A stretch of 64,000 nt of DNA from contig NZ_JHZA01000001.1 in assembly GCF_000621165.1 (NCBI RefSeq), positions 62,001 to 126,000 on the forward strand, in the 5' to 3' direction. The notes under the pieces are model-generated. The model was given only the letters and a program-made list of their open reading frames with translations, had not been told where the DNA came from and did not search any database. Position 1 is the stretch's first letter. Every line of letters begins with the position of its first letter. The DNA comes from Enterovibrio calviensis DSM 14347 (lineage in GTDB: Bacteria; Pseudomonadota; Gammaproteobacteria; Enterobacterales; Vibrionaceae). A program made the position numbers and the translations under genes. Below, piece by piece: positions 1 to 8,132 of this stretch.

Positions 1-1
1 A

Positions 2-2899
2 GGTTATCGCGATAGCCTGTCCCCGTCTTCACCATCAAAAGATCCGATATCGGCTCCTACCAATAGTGCGTCATTACTCGATCGTATTCGACATGAAAAG
101 CACCCAGATGCGCGGGCCCGTCAAGTATGGCGATTGCCACCAGAGAAAAATGAAGAAGCAGCCGCACTGGTATCCACTTTTTTGGGACAAAAATCCGACT
201 TACATGAATACACCATGTTATGGACCTTAGGACGGATTGGCGACGAAGCTCAGATCAACCTCATCACGCCTTATTTGCGCCACAACAATGAAATGTTGGC
301 GCAGCTTGCTGTAGAAGTCATCTTTGCGCTAACGCCAGAAAACGAAAGAAAAGAGCGCTACCAATCACTGCGAACTAATCAAGACGACATCACGCCTGAA
401 GCGTTGAAGAAATCCTTGTCTCTGTTTAACGACGCGGACACTAAACGCGCCACCAGCGTCCCGATCGGCCCATTATTGAAAACCGCGTATTTGCAGGCGC
501 TCGTCGATAAAAACATTCGCCGCGCTCTGCTCGATATTCTACCCAAGATTCCTTTTACACCCGGTGCATTCCGCGGCGTCCGCTACTTGCTCAAGATGAG
601 CGAATTCAGAATGGATGTTGAGGTATTTAGTGCATTGAGTATTCGGTTGGAGCAAAGCAAACCCCATTTCAATCGGGAGTGGCGCGTACTCTACAACGAA
701 CACGGGCGCTTGAATGTAGAAGAAGAATTGGCATCCGATCACGCACGTCTTGCTCATTCACAAAAAACGCATCGATACCTTGTTTCTCGCTATTCTCGGG
801 TGCTTAAGCGTTTGGGTGTGTCGCAAAGCGATCGCTTTATTGAGCTCGCCGAAGCGACGCTACTGCAATACAACGCCGACCATGCAAAACCCGCGCGCTC
901 AACCCCACAATACCGATGGGACGAAAACTGGCGTCGCCAATTGATCGCGACACTTCATTACGACGAGTACGCACACTGCGCGGCGTTGAACACCTTGCTT
1001 CGTGCCAACAACCCTGCCTATTCAAAAAACCGCCGTGGTATTTGGCGCTTCGACCCTGACACGCATTTTGACGGTCGGGGTGATGCATTCCCAGAACGCT
1101 GGAACACTGCACCTGACAGCTTGCTTCGCATTGCTTGTCGCACGGCCTGTGAACCTATTTCAGACTTTGCGATTCGCGCGCTCGAAGACAACACCGATTT
1201 TCTTGAAACACTTTCACTCGATGATGTCATTCGCCTTTTTACAAAGCCATTCACGCGCTCTCAAGCCTTCGCATCAACCCGACTGAAACATTTACTCGCC
1301 AGCCAACCTGTCACGAGCGAAATTCTTGTTCTTTTGTTTAATAGCGGTTTGGCTGCGCCCATTTCACTTGGGCTAGAACTGCTCGGGCAAAAACGCGATT
1401 TTGACGACATGTTAACGGCGATAGCCCATGCACTGTGTATCGACCCAAGTATTGCGCTATCCGATCACACCAGCGTCATTGCTTGGCTTGACGCGCCAGA
1501 GCAAAAAGCCAAATTCACGTTTGTCGATAAATCCGCATTGCTCTCAGCCGTGCTCTCCGTGGTCAGCGAAAAAGATTTCACGTCTAAAGAGCATGCTACA
1601 CAGACCTTTGACTGGTTGATGACGCAATGTCATGACGAACTTACCAATGCGCGCACGACATCATTGCCTGATATCGCAACCGCAGAGGTATTGATTCAAT
1701 CGCCTTCCATCAACCTTGCACTTTTCGGATGCAAACTTCTTGATGCCATGCCGATTGCTTACCATCAAATCTCAGAAGCAACATTAAGTACGATTCAAGC
1801 CTCTGATGATGAAGATATTCAGGCGTTCGCGATCGCTTTGCTGAAAAAGCTGACCCACGACGAGCTCGCAGGCAAACTCGGTTACTTGCTCGGTTCATTG
1901 GCGAAATGCGCCCCTGCACAACAACACGCAACCCTGAGCGTGTTTGCCGAGACAATGAAAGCCTCGTCATACAACGAAAGTAACGCTAAGAATCAACAGG
2001 CGATTGTTGAACACATGGTGAGCTTACTGCACGCCAATAAGCTAGAAGACAGTCTTCAGCAGCAGCTTCTCGATTTTCTGCGTAAGCATGGCCGCACCTT
2101 ATTACGCGATGAAACGCACAATGAGAGTCTATGGAAACTGGCGACCGCACGCTCTGAAATGGCCCATACGCTTGCGTCTGAGCACTTTGAAGAACGCACA
2201 CCTTTTTCACGATTCACTGCCGAGCAAGGGATCGCGCTACTCAACAGTCCCACGCTGGCATTGCGCGAACATGCACAGGAATACTTCGGTGATTCACCTG
2301 ACGAACTCGTTGCCCAGATGGACAACATTGTTTCTGTCATGGAAAGTGAGTGGCAAGACACACAAGGCTTTGTATTCAACTTCTGCAGAGAGTCGCTGTC
2401 GAGAGATCAATGGACACCGGACCAGATCGTGGCCGTTTGTGACAGTGTGATGGAGCCAGTGCAACGCTTTGGGCGAGAGTTAGTGCAAACCTATTTTGAT
2501 CAAGGGGATGCCGAGCAGTACCTCTTACAACTCAGTCAGCATCCAGCCGCTAACGTTGAGCTATTCGTCAGTCAGTTGCTGCCTCAACACGCCAGCAACA
2601 ATGAAACCACGATTGTTGCGCTGCAACCCTATTTCGTTTCCGTGCTGACACGCGTTAACACGGGACGTCCTGCGAAAGACAATGTCATCCGCTTTTTGAC
2701 CGCTCAAGCGAACACTTCTGATGCCGTAAGAGCCATGCTCAGTCAATTGCTGACGCGCTTGTCGCTCACCTCAGTACAAAAAGACAAAGCAGAATACATC
2801 AAGCTAATGATGCACCTAAAACAAACCCACGGCGATTTGGCCCTGCCTGTCGAGCTGAAAGTCGTTCGTCATGCCGCGCATCATGAGCTTGAGGAGTAA
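2..2899 (+). CDS. HEAT-repeat protein of the retron operon (5' partial)
   Basis: The frame is open from the left window edge without a stop, so the true start lies outside. The first start-like codon, TTG at 134, has no ribosome binding site, and the residues before it read as ordinary coding sequence (LLDRIRHEKHPDARARQVW). About 965 residues are visible. They are almost entirely helical, with repeated amphipathic helix pairs such as LGRIGDEAQINLITPYL typical of HEAT/ARM solenoids. I see no catalytic motif, signal peptide or membrane segment. Only 2 nt separate its stop from the SWIM gene, whose ribosome binding site GAGGAG lies inside this gene's last codons, so the two are translationally linked. 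From context it is probably the large scaffold or effector-side component of the retron at 4669-6780; that role is inference. HEAT assignment is from composition and pattern, not a profile search. Confidence 0.8.
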   Translation, partial: GYRDSLSPSSPSKDPISAPTNSASLLDRIRHEKHPDARARQVWRLPPEKNEEAAALVSTFLGQKSDLHEYTMLWTLGRIGDEAQINLITPYLRHNNEMLAQLAVEVIFALTPENERKERYQSLRTNQDDITPEALKKSLSLFNDADTKRATSVPIGPLLKTAYLQALVDKNIRRALLDILPKIPFTPGAFRGVRYLLKMSEFRMDVEVFSALSIRLEQSKPHFNREWRVLYNEHGRLNVEEELASDHARLAHSQKTHRYLVSRYSRVLKRLGVSQSDRFIELAEATLLQYNADHAKPARSTPQYRWDENWRRQLIATLHYDEYAHCAALNTLLRANNPAYSKNRRGIWRFDPDTHFDGRGDAFPERWNTAPDSLLRIACRTACEPISDFAIRALEDNTDFLETLSLDDVIRLFTKPFTRSQAFASTRLKHLLASQPVTSEILVLLFNSGLAAPISLGLELLGQKRDFDDMLTAIAHALCIDPSIALSDHTSVIAWLDAPEQKAKFTFVDKSALLSAVLSVVSEKDFTSKEHATQTFDWLMTQCHDELTNARTTSLPDIATAEVLIQSPSINLALFGCKLLDAMPIAYHQISEATLSTIQASDDEDIQAFAIALLKKLTHDELAGKLGYLLGSLAKCAPAQQHATLSVFAETMKASSYNESNAKNQQAIVEHMVSLLHANKLEDSLQQQLLDFLRKHGRTLLRDETHNESLWKLATARSEMAHTLASEHFEERTPFSRFTAEQGIALLNSPTLALREHAQEYFGDSPDELVAQMDNIVSVMESEWQDTQGFVFNFCRESLSRDQWTPDQIVAVCDSVMEPVQRFGRELVQTYFDQGDAEQYLLQLSQHPAANVELFVSQLLPQHASNNETTIVALQPYFVSVLTRVNTGRPAKDNVIRFLTAQANTSDAVRAMLSQLLTRLSLTSVQKDKAEYIKLMMHLKQTHGDLALPVELKVVRHAAHHELEE

Positions 2900-2901
2900 A
2901 C

Positions 2902-4545
2902 ATGGAAGTGACCTATCGCTATGCCAATGCTTCTCGCGTTGGTTCAAACACCAAGCAAACCGACATGTCGTTTGCGCCAGATTTATCCCGTCCGCCCACC
3001 TTCTTCGTTGGTGAACTTAAAGATAAGCGACGTTTTAGAGAAGCCATGTCCAGCCTTCACGATGTGGTGATTTCAGACATGCGTTTCATGCCGAAAAACC
3101 GCGAAGAATACCAACGATGGTTAGCGGGTGAAGAAGAACGCATGCTCGCAGAGTTCGTTAGCCGATCAGGAAAAGTGAAAGCGGAACTTGATACGGTGAG
3201 CGCTGAGCTAGGGGACATGAACCGTCAAGCGGGTGAGATGCTGACTCCCTACTACAAAGCGCAAGATGCGTATTTTAAGTATCTTTACAAGAACGACATG
3301 GATGCGTGGTATGTGCTTGATCCTGTCATCACCATTCACCCTGACCAGGTCTTTTTTGAGTGCTTTTCTGAAGATGAATCCAGCTACGGCAAGTTGAGTT
3401 GCCAATACGATGTGTTTGCCAACGTTTCTGAGCAAGCCTATGGCACCACCAATATTGATTACTCGACCAAACTGTATAACGAATTTCAGAAGATACGCGA
3501 TTACCGCACCACCATGCTGAAAATTGACCCAGAGGGGTTCAATATTCAGACCTCTGGCGCTGCAGCGTATGACGAAAAGAAAATTGATTTACCGGAGAGC
3601 TGGGTTCGTGGTTTCTTGCAAGTCAGCTCTGCAATGACGCTACCAATGGTGACGCTTCGCCTGCAGCCCATGGATATTCATAACCTGTGCCTGCAACTAA
3701 AGCGCAAAAAAGAACGCGTCGGCCCTCGCTCAATGCGTTTTGAGCTGATACCAGGTAAGCCAATTCAGGTTGTAATGGAACCGTGGGACGATGTGATTCG
3801 CTTTGATCGTTCAATTTACCAAGGCGACTCAGAACGTTCTATTCGTGTTTGGGGACGCCGCCGATTGCTCATTCTTGAGCGCTTATTGCCCATTGCCGAC
3901 CACTTTGACGTTCATCTTATGGATGATGGTTTACCCTCATTCTACGTTGCCAATATGGGCCCACTCACTTTCACACTCGGACTTTCAGGCTGGAGTGCGA
4001 ATGATTGGTCTCAAGCAGGTAACTTCGATTTGCTTGCCCCGCGTGAAACCGTGGATCAACTGACCAGCCAGCGTGTCTATCAAGCACTAGAACAAACACA
4101 TCAAGAAAGCGCGACAAACCTTGCGACCCGCCTGCAACTTGATCTTAGCACCGTAAAATCTGCCCTAGCACAGTACAGTCAGTTAGGGTTGGTTTTGTAT
4201 GACATGACAGCGGATGTGTACCGATTACGCGCACTGTATAACGCGCCCGTTAATTTAGATGAAATCCGCTTTAATAACGAACGGGAAAAGAAAGCCGCTA
4301 ACTTCGTGGCAGCAAAGCTCGTGACCATTGATAAGGCGGAATCAGATCAAAAGGGCACTGAACTCATTGGTACCGTGATGGACAACGCCCATGAATATCA
4401 CGTGGCATTGAGCATCGATAATGACCAACGGTTGGTGAAAGGCGAATGCCAGTGTCATTTCTGGCATCAAAACAAACTTCGGCAAGGCCCATGCGAACAT
4501 ATGCTAGCCCTGAGACTCACGCTCTCTCAGGAGCGTCTCGCATGA
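2902..4545 (+). CDS. Winged-helix/SWIM zinc-finger protein of the retron operon
   Basis: 547 residues, ATG at 2902 preceded by GAGGAG at 2891-2896. The C-terminus carries a SWIM zinc finger with spacing C516-x-C518-x12-C531-x-H533, the CxCxnCxH pattern of a family that binds DNA or protein. Before it, roughly residues 390-455, is a winged-helix-like segment (QRVYQALEQ..., LATRLQLDLSTVKSAL). The N-terminal 100 residues contain a charged helix that may form a coiled coil. It follows the HEAT gene by 2 nt and ends 123 nt before the retron RNA. From memory, a retron class in the Mestre et al. classification (called XIII or WHSWIM) pairs a HEAT protein with a winged-helix/SWIM protein; that match should be checked. 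Likely job: nucleic-acid recognition in the retron complex (inference). Confidence 0.85.
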   Translation: MEVTYRYANASRVGSNTKQTDMSFAPDLSRPPTFFVGELKDKRRFREAMSSLHDVVISDMRFMPKNREEYQRWLAGEEERMLAEFVSRSGKVKAELDTVSAELGDMNRQAGEMLTPYYKAQDAYFKYLYKNDMDAWYVLDPVITIHPDQVFFECFSEDESSYGKLSCQYDVFANVSEQAYGTTNIDYSTKLYNEFQKIRDYRTTMLKIDPEGFNIQTSGAAAYDEKKIDLPESWVRGFLQVSSAMTLPMVTLRLQPMDIHNLCLQLKRKKERVGPRSMRFELIPGKPIQVVMEPWDDVIRFDRSIYQGDSERSIRVWGRRRLLILERLLPIADHFDVHLMDDGLPSFYVANMGPLTFTLGLSGWSANDWSQAGNFDLLAPRETVDQLTSQRVYQALEQTHQESATNLATRLQLDLSTVKSALAQYSQLGLVLYDMTADVYRLRALYNAPVNLDEIRFNNEREKKAANFVAAKLVTIDKAESDQKGTELIGTVMDNAHEYHVALSIDNDQRLVKGECQCHFWHQNKLRQGPCEHMLALRLTLSQERLA

Positions 4546-4620
4546 AAATGATAACGAGATTGACATCACTTTTTCGCTGTAACTCACTTGAATCGTTCAC
4601 ACGCGAACTGCATGCTATCG

Positions 4621-4670
4621 ATTCAAATTTCAGCAGTTTGAATGCTATGCACTCAAACTCTGCCCTTTTT
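4621..4670 (+). promoter_or_regulatory. Overlapping short inverted repeats just upstream of the retron RNA
   Basis: ATTCAAA at 4621-4627 can pair with TTTGAAT at 4637-4643, while AGTTTGA at 4635-4641 can instead pair with TCAAACT at 4653-4659, followed by a TTTTTT run at 4665-4670. The two hairpins are mutually exclusive. They may be a weak terminator of the HEAT-SWIM transcript or part of the retron RNA leader. A weak -35-like TTGAAT lies at 4588-4593 without a convincing -10. Confidence 0.35.
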
Positions 4671-4893
4671 GGTAGCGCGACGTTAGAACCTTGCATCGCG
4701 AATGGTGGATCACCATTCTGGTACAAAGACTACCCACGCGTCACTGAGGCAATCTTAACTGGGCCGTACTGTCACCTATATCGCTATTGCGGTATGACTT
4801 CGAAGAAGTCAATGAGCGATATAGGTAACGTACGGCATCGAGTTGATTCCCTCAGTACTAAGAACTCTTCGAAGGAAGTTGTCGCGCTACCAA
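4669..4893 (+). ncRNA. Retron msr-msd RNA
   Basis: The region is bounded by a perfect 13-bp inverted repeat, TTGGTAGCGCGAC at 4669-4681 (a1) and GTCGCGCTACCAA at 4881-4893 (a2). Just after a1 is GTTAGA, whose G at 4686 sits where retrons place the 2'-branching guanosine (usual context TTAGC). The msr part has a hairpin GAATGGTG/CACCATTC at 4700-4718. The msd part is one long interrupted stem: 4743-4749 with 4850-4856 (7 bp), 4751-4754 with 4845-4848, 4757-4760 with 4841-4844, 4763-4769 with 4830-4836 (7 bp), 4774-4785 with 4815-4826 (12 bp) and an apical 4795-4801 with 4805-4811 closing on GAA. This is the layout of a template that the downstream reverse transcriptase (start 4963) copies into branched msDNA. 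The msDNA should start near 4880 and end around 4725-4745, roughly 135-155 nt; exact ends cannot be read from sequence. Confidence 0.92.
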
Positions 4894-4936
4894 TCCCCCT
4901 CATCGCGTTTTGCACCTTTCTGTTTTCTACCGATGT

Positions 4937-4954
4937 CTCCTTAGCCAAGGAGGG
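4937..4954 (+). promoter_or_regulatory. Hairpin that covers the RT ribosome binding site
   Basis: CTCCTT at 4937-4942 is perfectly complementary to AAGGAG at 4947-4952 with an AGCC loop, and AAGGAGGG at 4947-4954 is the strong Shine-Dalgarno sequence 8 nt before the RT start codon at 4963. If it forms, the hairpin would block ribosome access. It lies 43 nt after the a2 end of the retron RNA. Confidence 0.55.
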
Positions 4955-4962
4955 TATTTGCC

Positions 4963-6780
4963 ATGTCTAACGAACAACAAAACGATTCCCCTATTCAAGA
5001 CCCGTCTCCCAAGCTCACTCGTCAGGAGCTGTATGACCGCGTGAGACGCGTTGGAAAAGACGAATACATATTGAGCGAGATGATTCGCTTGGGGTTTTGG
5101 AAAAGAGACGCAAACAAACCCAGCCTGACAGACACGTTCCTACAAAAACGCTCTGCGTTACAATCCAGGCTACGTGAACTCAGCAAAGAGAATGCGCTTT
5201 ACTCCGATCCTGAAAAAGCGCTCAAAGCACTTCATGAAGAACGCAAAAAAGCCGCGCTCGAAAAGCGAGAGCTGACAAAAATCGAGCGAAACACGGCGCG
5301 CTATCAACGGGCCTTCGCGTGGTACACAAAACAACAAACATCTTTCACGTACCTTGGTGATAATGTTTCTGCCGGATTGGAAGACAAAACCTCAGACGAG
5401 GAAAAACTCGTTTCTCAGGCACTTCCCGTTTTTGACAACGCGGGTGCAGTGGCTGACGCCATGGGAATATCCACCAGCGAGCTGCGTTTTCTTTGCTACC
5501 AAAAAGACGTGTCAACGATCTCCCACTATCAAGACTTTACCATCAACAAAAAATCCGGCGGCGTACGCACGATCTCAGCCCCCATGCCGAGGATGAAGCG
5601 TTCACAGTATTGGTTACTCGATAATGTGCTAAACAAGCTCGCGATCCACGATGCCGCACACGGATTTGTTTCAGGCAAAAGCATTGTTTCGAACGCACAG
5701 CCACACGTCAAAAAGCAGGTTGTGATTAATTTGGACATGAAGGACTTCTTTCCCTCTGTCAGTTACAAACGCGTCAAAGGCATGTTCATAAATCTTGGTT
5801 ACAGCGAAGAGCTTGCCACCACGTTTGCTTTACTTGCCACAAAGCGGGAAACACAGGCGTTAGAGATGGATGGCAAAACATGGCATGTCGCCGTCGGTGA
5901 ACGCGTGCTGCCTCAGGGTTCACCATGTAGCCCAGCCATTACCAACGTATTGTGTCGACGACTTGATGCCCGTTTGCTGGGTATGGCGGAAAAGCTAGGG
6001 TTTACTTACACCCGATATGCCGATGATTTGACCTTTTCAAGCGATGACGCGAGCAAAGTACAAGCATTGCTCTGGCGTTCTAAGCAAATCGTTTCCAGCG
6101 AAGGTTTTGTCATTCACCCCGACAAAACACGCGTTATGCGTCGGCATCAAAAACAAGAAGTGACGGGCGTGGTCGTCAACGATGGCTTGTCTGTGGAGCG
6201 GAAAACCTTAAAACGTTTTCGTGCCGTATTGCGCCATGTAGAAATGGATGGTCCCGAGAATAAACACTGGGGAAGCGGAGAGTTGTTCCAAAGTTTGGCG
6301 GGCTACGCCAACTTTGTTGCCATGGTGAACCCTGAGAAAGGTATTCCCCTGCAAAAAGCCGTGGTTCACTTAAAACGCCAACATAACATTCCGACACCAG
6401 CAGGCAAGATCAGCGCGTTGAACAAGAAGCTCTTTCGGATTAAAGCGGCAAAAGGTGAAGCGCCGAGAGAAACATGGTGGCAACCGATGATTAAGCCAGC
6501 ACCTGAATTGGAGTTCACTCCCGCTCAGATCCAGCACAAAAAGCGTGAAGCAATGGCAGAACAAAGACAGCTCTCCGATGCATCTTCAGGCACGCAAACA
6601 GAGGACGTAGATAACACAGCTTCTGAGTCAGGCAAGAAAAAGCGTGGTATTGGTTTTTGGATTTTTGCGGTCATTTTTTCACCCATCATATTGCTGGTCG
6701 CGATATCTCGCACCTCAACAACAGCCAAAATTGCTCTGGCAGCATCAATCCTCTTTTGGATGTATTACTTCTTCATGTAA
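4963..6780 (+). CDS. Retron reverse transcriptase with N-terminal extension and two C-terminal membrane helices
   Basis: 605 residues; the start at 4963 is set by AAGGAGGG at 4947-4954. The RT core, about residues 190-430, has the metal-binding Asp in NLDMKDFFPS (D258), QGSPCSPAITN, and RYADDLTFS (YADD at 352-355). Both retron hallmarks are present: the NAxxH motif NAQPH at 244-248 and VTG at 400-402. It makes msDNA from the RNA at 4669-4893. Typical retron RTs have about 300-350 residues, so two regions are additional: residues 1-185, a charged and probably coiled-coil N-terminal part, and residues 440-605, a basic linker ending in two hydrophobic segments at 562-581 (GIGFWIFAVIFSPIILLVAI) and 588-605 running to the last residue. 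The latter predict an inner-membrane anchor. It is followed 34 nt later by a terminator. Confidence 0.95.
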   Translation: MSNEQQNDSPIQDPSPKLTRQELYDRVRRVGKDEYILSEMIRLGFWKRDANKPSLTDTFLQKRSALQSRLRELSKENALYSDPEKALKALHEERKKAALEKRELTKIERNTARYQRAFAWYTKQQTSFTYLGDNVSAGLEDKTSDEEKLVSQALPVFDNAGAVADAMGISTSELRFLCYQKDVSTISHYQDFTINKKSGGVRTISAPMPRMKRSQYWLLDNVLNKLAIHDAAHGFVSGKSIVSNAQPHVKKQVVINLDMKDFFPSVSYKRVKGMFINLGYSEELATTFALLATKRETQALEMDGKTWHVAVGERVLPQGSPCSPAITNVLCRRLDARLLGMAEKLGFTYTRYADDLTFSSDDASKVQALLWRSKQIVSSEGFVIHPDKTRVMRRHQKQEVTGVVVNDGLSVERKTLKRFRAVLRHVEMDGPENKHWGSGELFQSLAGYANFVAMVNPEKGIPLQKAVVHLKRQHNIPTPAGKISALNKKLFRIKAAKGEAPRETWWQPMIKPAPELEFTPAQIQHKKREAMAEQRQLSDASSGTQTEDVDNTASESGKKKRGIGFWIFAVIFSPIILLVAISRTSTTAKIALAASILFWMYYFFM

Positions 6781-6813
6781 TTCCTCATCCCGCTTTCAAT
6801 CCTGAGCCGCAAC

Positions 6814-6841
6814 AAAAACGCGCCATCATTGGCGCGTTTTT
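6814..6841. terminator. Bidirectional terminator after the retron RT
   Basis: AAAAACGCGCC at 6814-6824 and GGCGCGTTTTT at 6831-6841 form a perfect hairpin with loop ATCATT between the convergent RT and DUF4380 genes. Its stem is identical to the one at 12274-12301. Confidence 0.9.
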
Positions 6842-6850
6842 CTTTTCGGG

Positions 6851-7744
6851 CTATGAGAGTAAAGCCAAGAATGCTTCTCTATCAGATTCAGTGACACGAA
6901 ACGTCGTCACCAATGTGGCGGAATCTTGTGGCGACAACGTCCCCATTTTCCCATGCCATTCTAGCTCGCAGTAGGGATAAGAAGAGGAGTTATAAACTTC
7001 CAATGCATGCCCATGCGCATAATCAGCAGCTTCGGAGAGCGTTTCAGAAATTGAAGTGAGTAATAAGCCCGTTGAGGTGTTTTTGATTGGGAGATAGGCC
7101 AGCGCCGTCGAAGAATCCGGATGCATACCCACTTTGAATTCATTGTCATCATGGCAACGCACGATATTTTGCTTCCCGACCGTTTGGAGGTTGTTAGCCG
7201 AGTCGCCAAAATCAGTTTTGATTTTCGATGCTTCATTAAGCGCAAAAGCAATTTCTGCGTTACGCTGTAACATCATAACCGACCAGCATCCCACGTTTAC
7301 CACTTGGGCGCCTTCATTGGTGATCTGATGATGTATTTCCCATTGCCCAGGAACGTCCTCAGACAACGACACCGTTCTTGAAATCACTAGCCCATCACGA
7401 TTTTTAAGGCTCGTCATTTTTACTGAATAGGGGTTGAGCCATTCAAGGTGATACGCCGCCGAATCGAGCACGGGATCAGGCCCTTTATCTTGCCAATAGC
7501 GTTCCGGTGCAAGCCACGTTTTTTCGCCGCCCCACAAAGGGAAAGGCACATGTTTCGCGCGTGTTGGAAAAGCGTCTAACTCCCCTGTTGATGCATCTGC
7601 GTCAATACCCATGAGATCTGGGTTGGTAAACAACAACGAATGGCCTTTGTAGACAACGTCCATCAAACGCCCGCCGATGCCGGGCACCAAAATCAACGAT
7701 AAATCACCACGTGTCAGCGCGGTCTCTTTCCAAGTATTTCCCAC
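6851..7744 (-). CDS. DUF4380 (mutarotase-like fold) protein
   Basis: About 297 residues. The pattern GIGGRLMDVVYKGHSLLF near the N-terminus, followed by FPLWGGEKTWLAPE and a beta-rich body, matches DUF4380 proteins, which resemble aldose-1-epimerases; the substrate is unknown. A TTG at 7750 is possible, but the AAAGG at 7752-7756 has proper spacing (7 nt) only to the GTG at 7744, which I prefer. There is no signal peptide, so it is cytoplasmic. It is monocistronic, converges on the retron and diverges from pqiA. Confidence 0.75.
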   Translation of the reverse strand: MGNTWKETALTRGDLSLILVPGIGGRLMDVVYKGHSLLFTNPDLMGIDADASTGELDAFPTRAKHVPFPLWGGEKTWLAPERYWQDKGPDPVLDSAAYHLEWLNPYSVKMTSLKNRDGLVISRTVSLSEDVPGQWEIHHQITNEGAQVVNVGCWSVMMLQRNAEIAFALNEASKIKTDFGDSANNLQTVGKQNIVRCHDDNEFKVGMHPDSSTALAYLPIKNTSTGLLLTSISETLSEAADYAHGHALEVYNSSSYPYCELEWHGKMGTLSPQDSATLVTTFRVTESDREAFLALLS

Positions 7745-8132
7745 AGTCAAACCTTTGTATCCCTAAATGCCAGTCACGCTGGCTTAGTTTCTAAGTCTTA
7801 TCGTTATTTTTAAGCGAGGCGATCATACGCATTCAATATATTTCGCAGTGGCTATTTTCTTAGAATCAAAGAGAAAAGTGATGTGTTGACGTTTGCATCA
7901 GGCCAATGCAAGACATCCTTGTCATCCCGTTTGGTAGATGAAGACACTTTGTCGTGGTTAAGTAGGATTAACTGCAGGAAAACACCCAATTTCACTGACC
8001 GTGCTGCATATTAATACACATTTACAATCAATTATTTAGCGCCATTCTCGGGATTGATACGCGGCACAACATTGCGTAAACCCCTGACATATTGAATGCT
8101 TAAGCTAGTCGTTAAGTAATGGAAAATGTCTT
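7745..8132. other. Divergent intergenic region between DUF4380 and pqiA
   Basis: 388 bp without a gene. It must hold both promoters. The only structure I see is a dyad TTGCAT (7893-7898) with ATGCAA (7906-7911) overlapping a -35-like TTGACG at 7886-7891; no convincing -10 follows, so function is uncertain. Confidence 0.4.

Noticed and set aside
134-2899. TTG at 134 as the true start of the HEAT protein
   Set aside because: The frame continues to the left edge with good coding sequence and the TTG has no ribosome binding site; the gene is cut by the window.
4446-4970. A 174-codon plus-strand frame across the retron RNA
   Set aside because: It overlaps the end of the SWIM gene and the whole msr-msd structure, has no ribosome binding site, and its product is low in known patterns; the RNA structure explains the region better.
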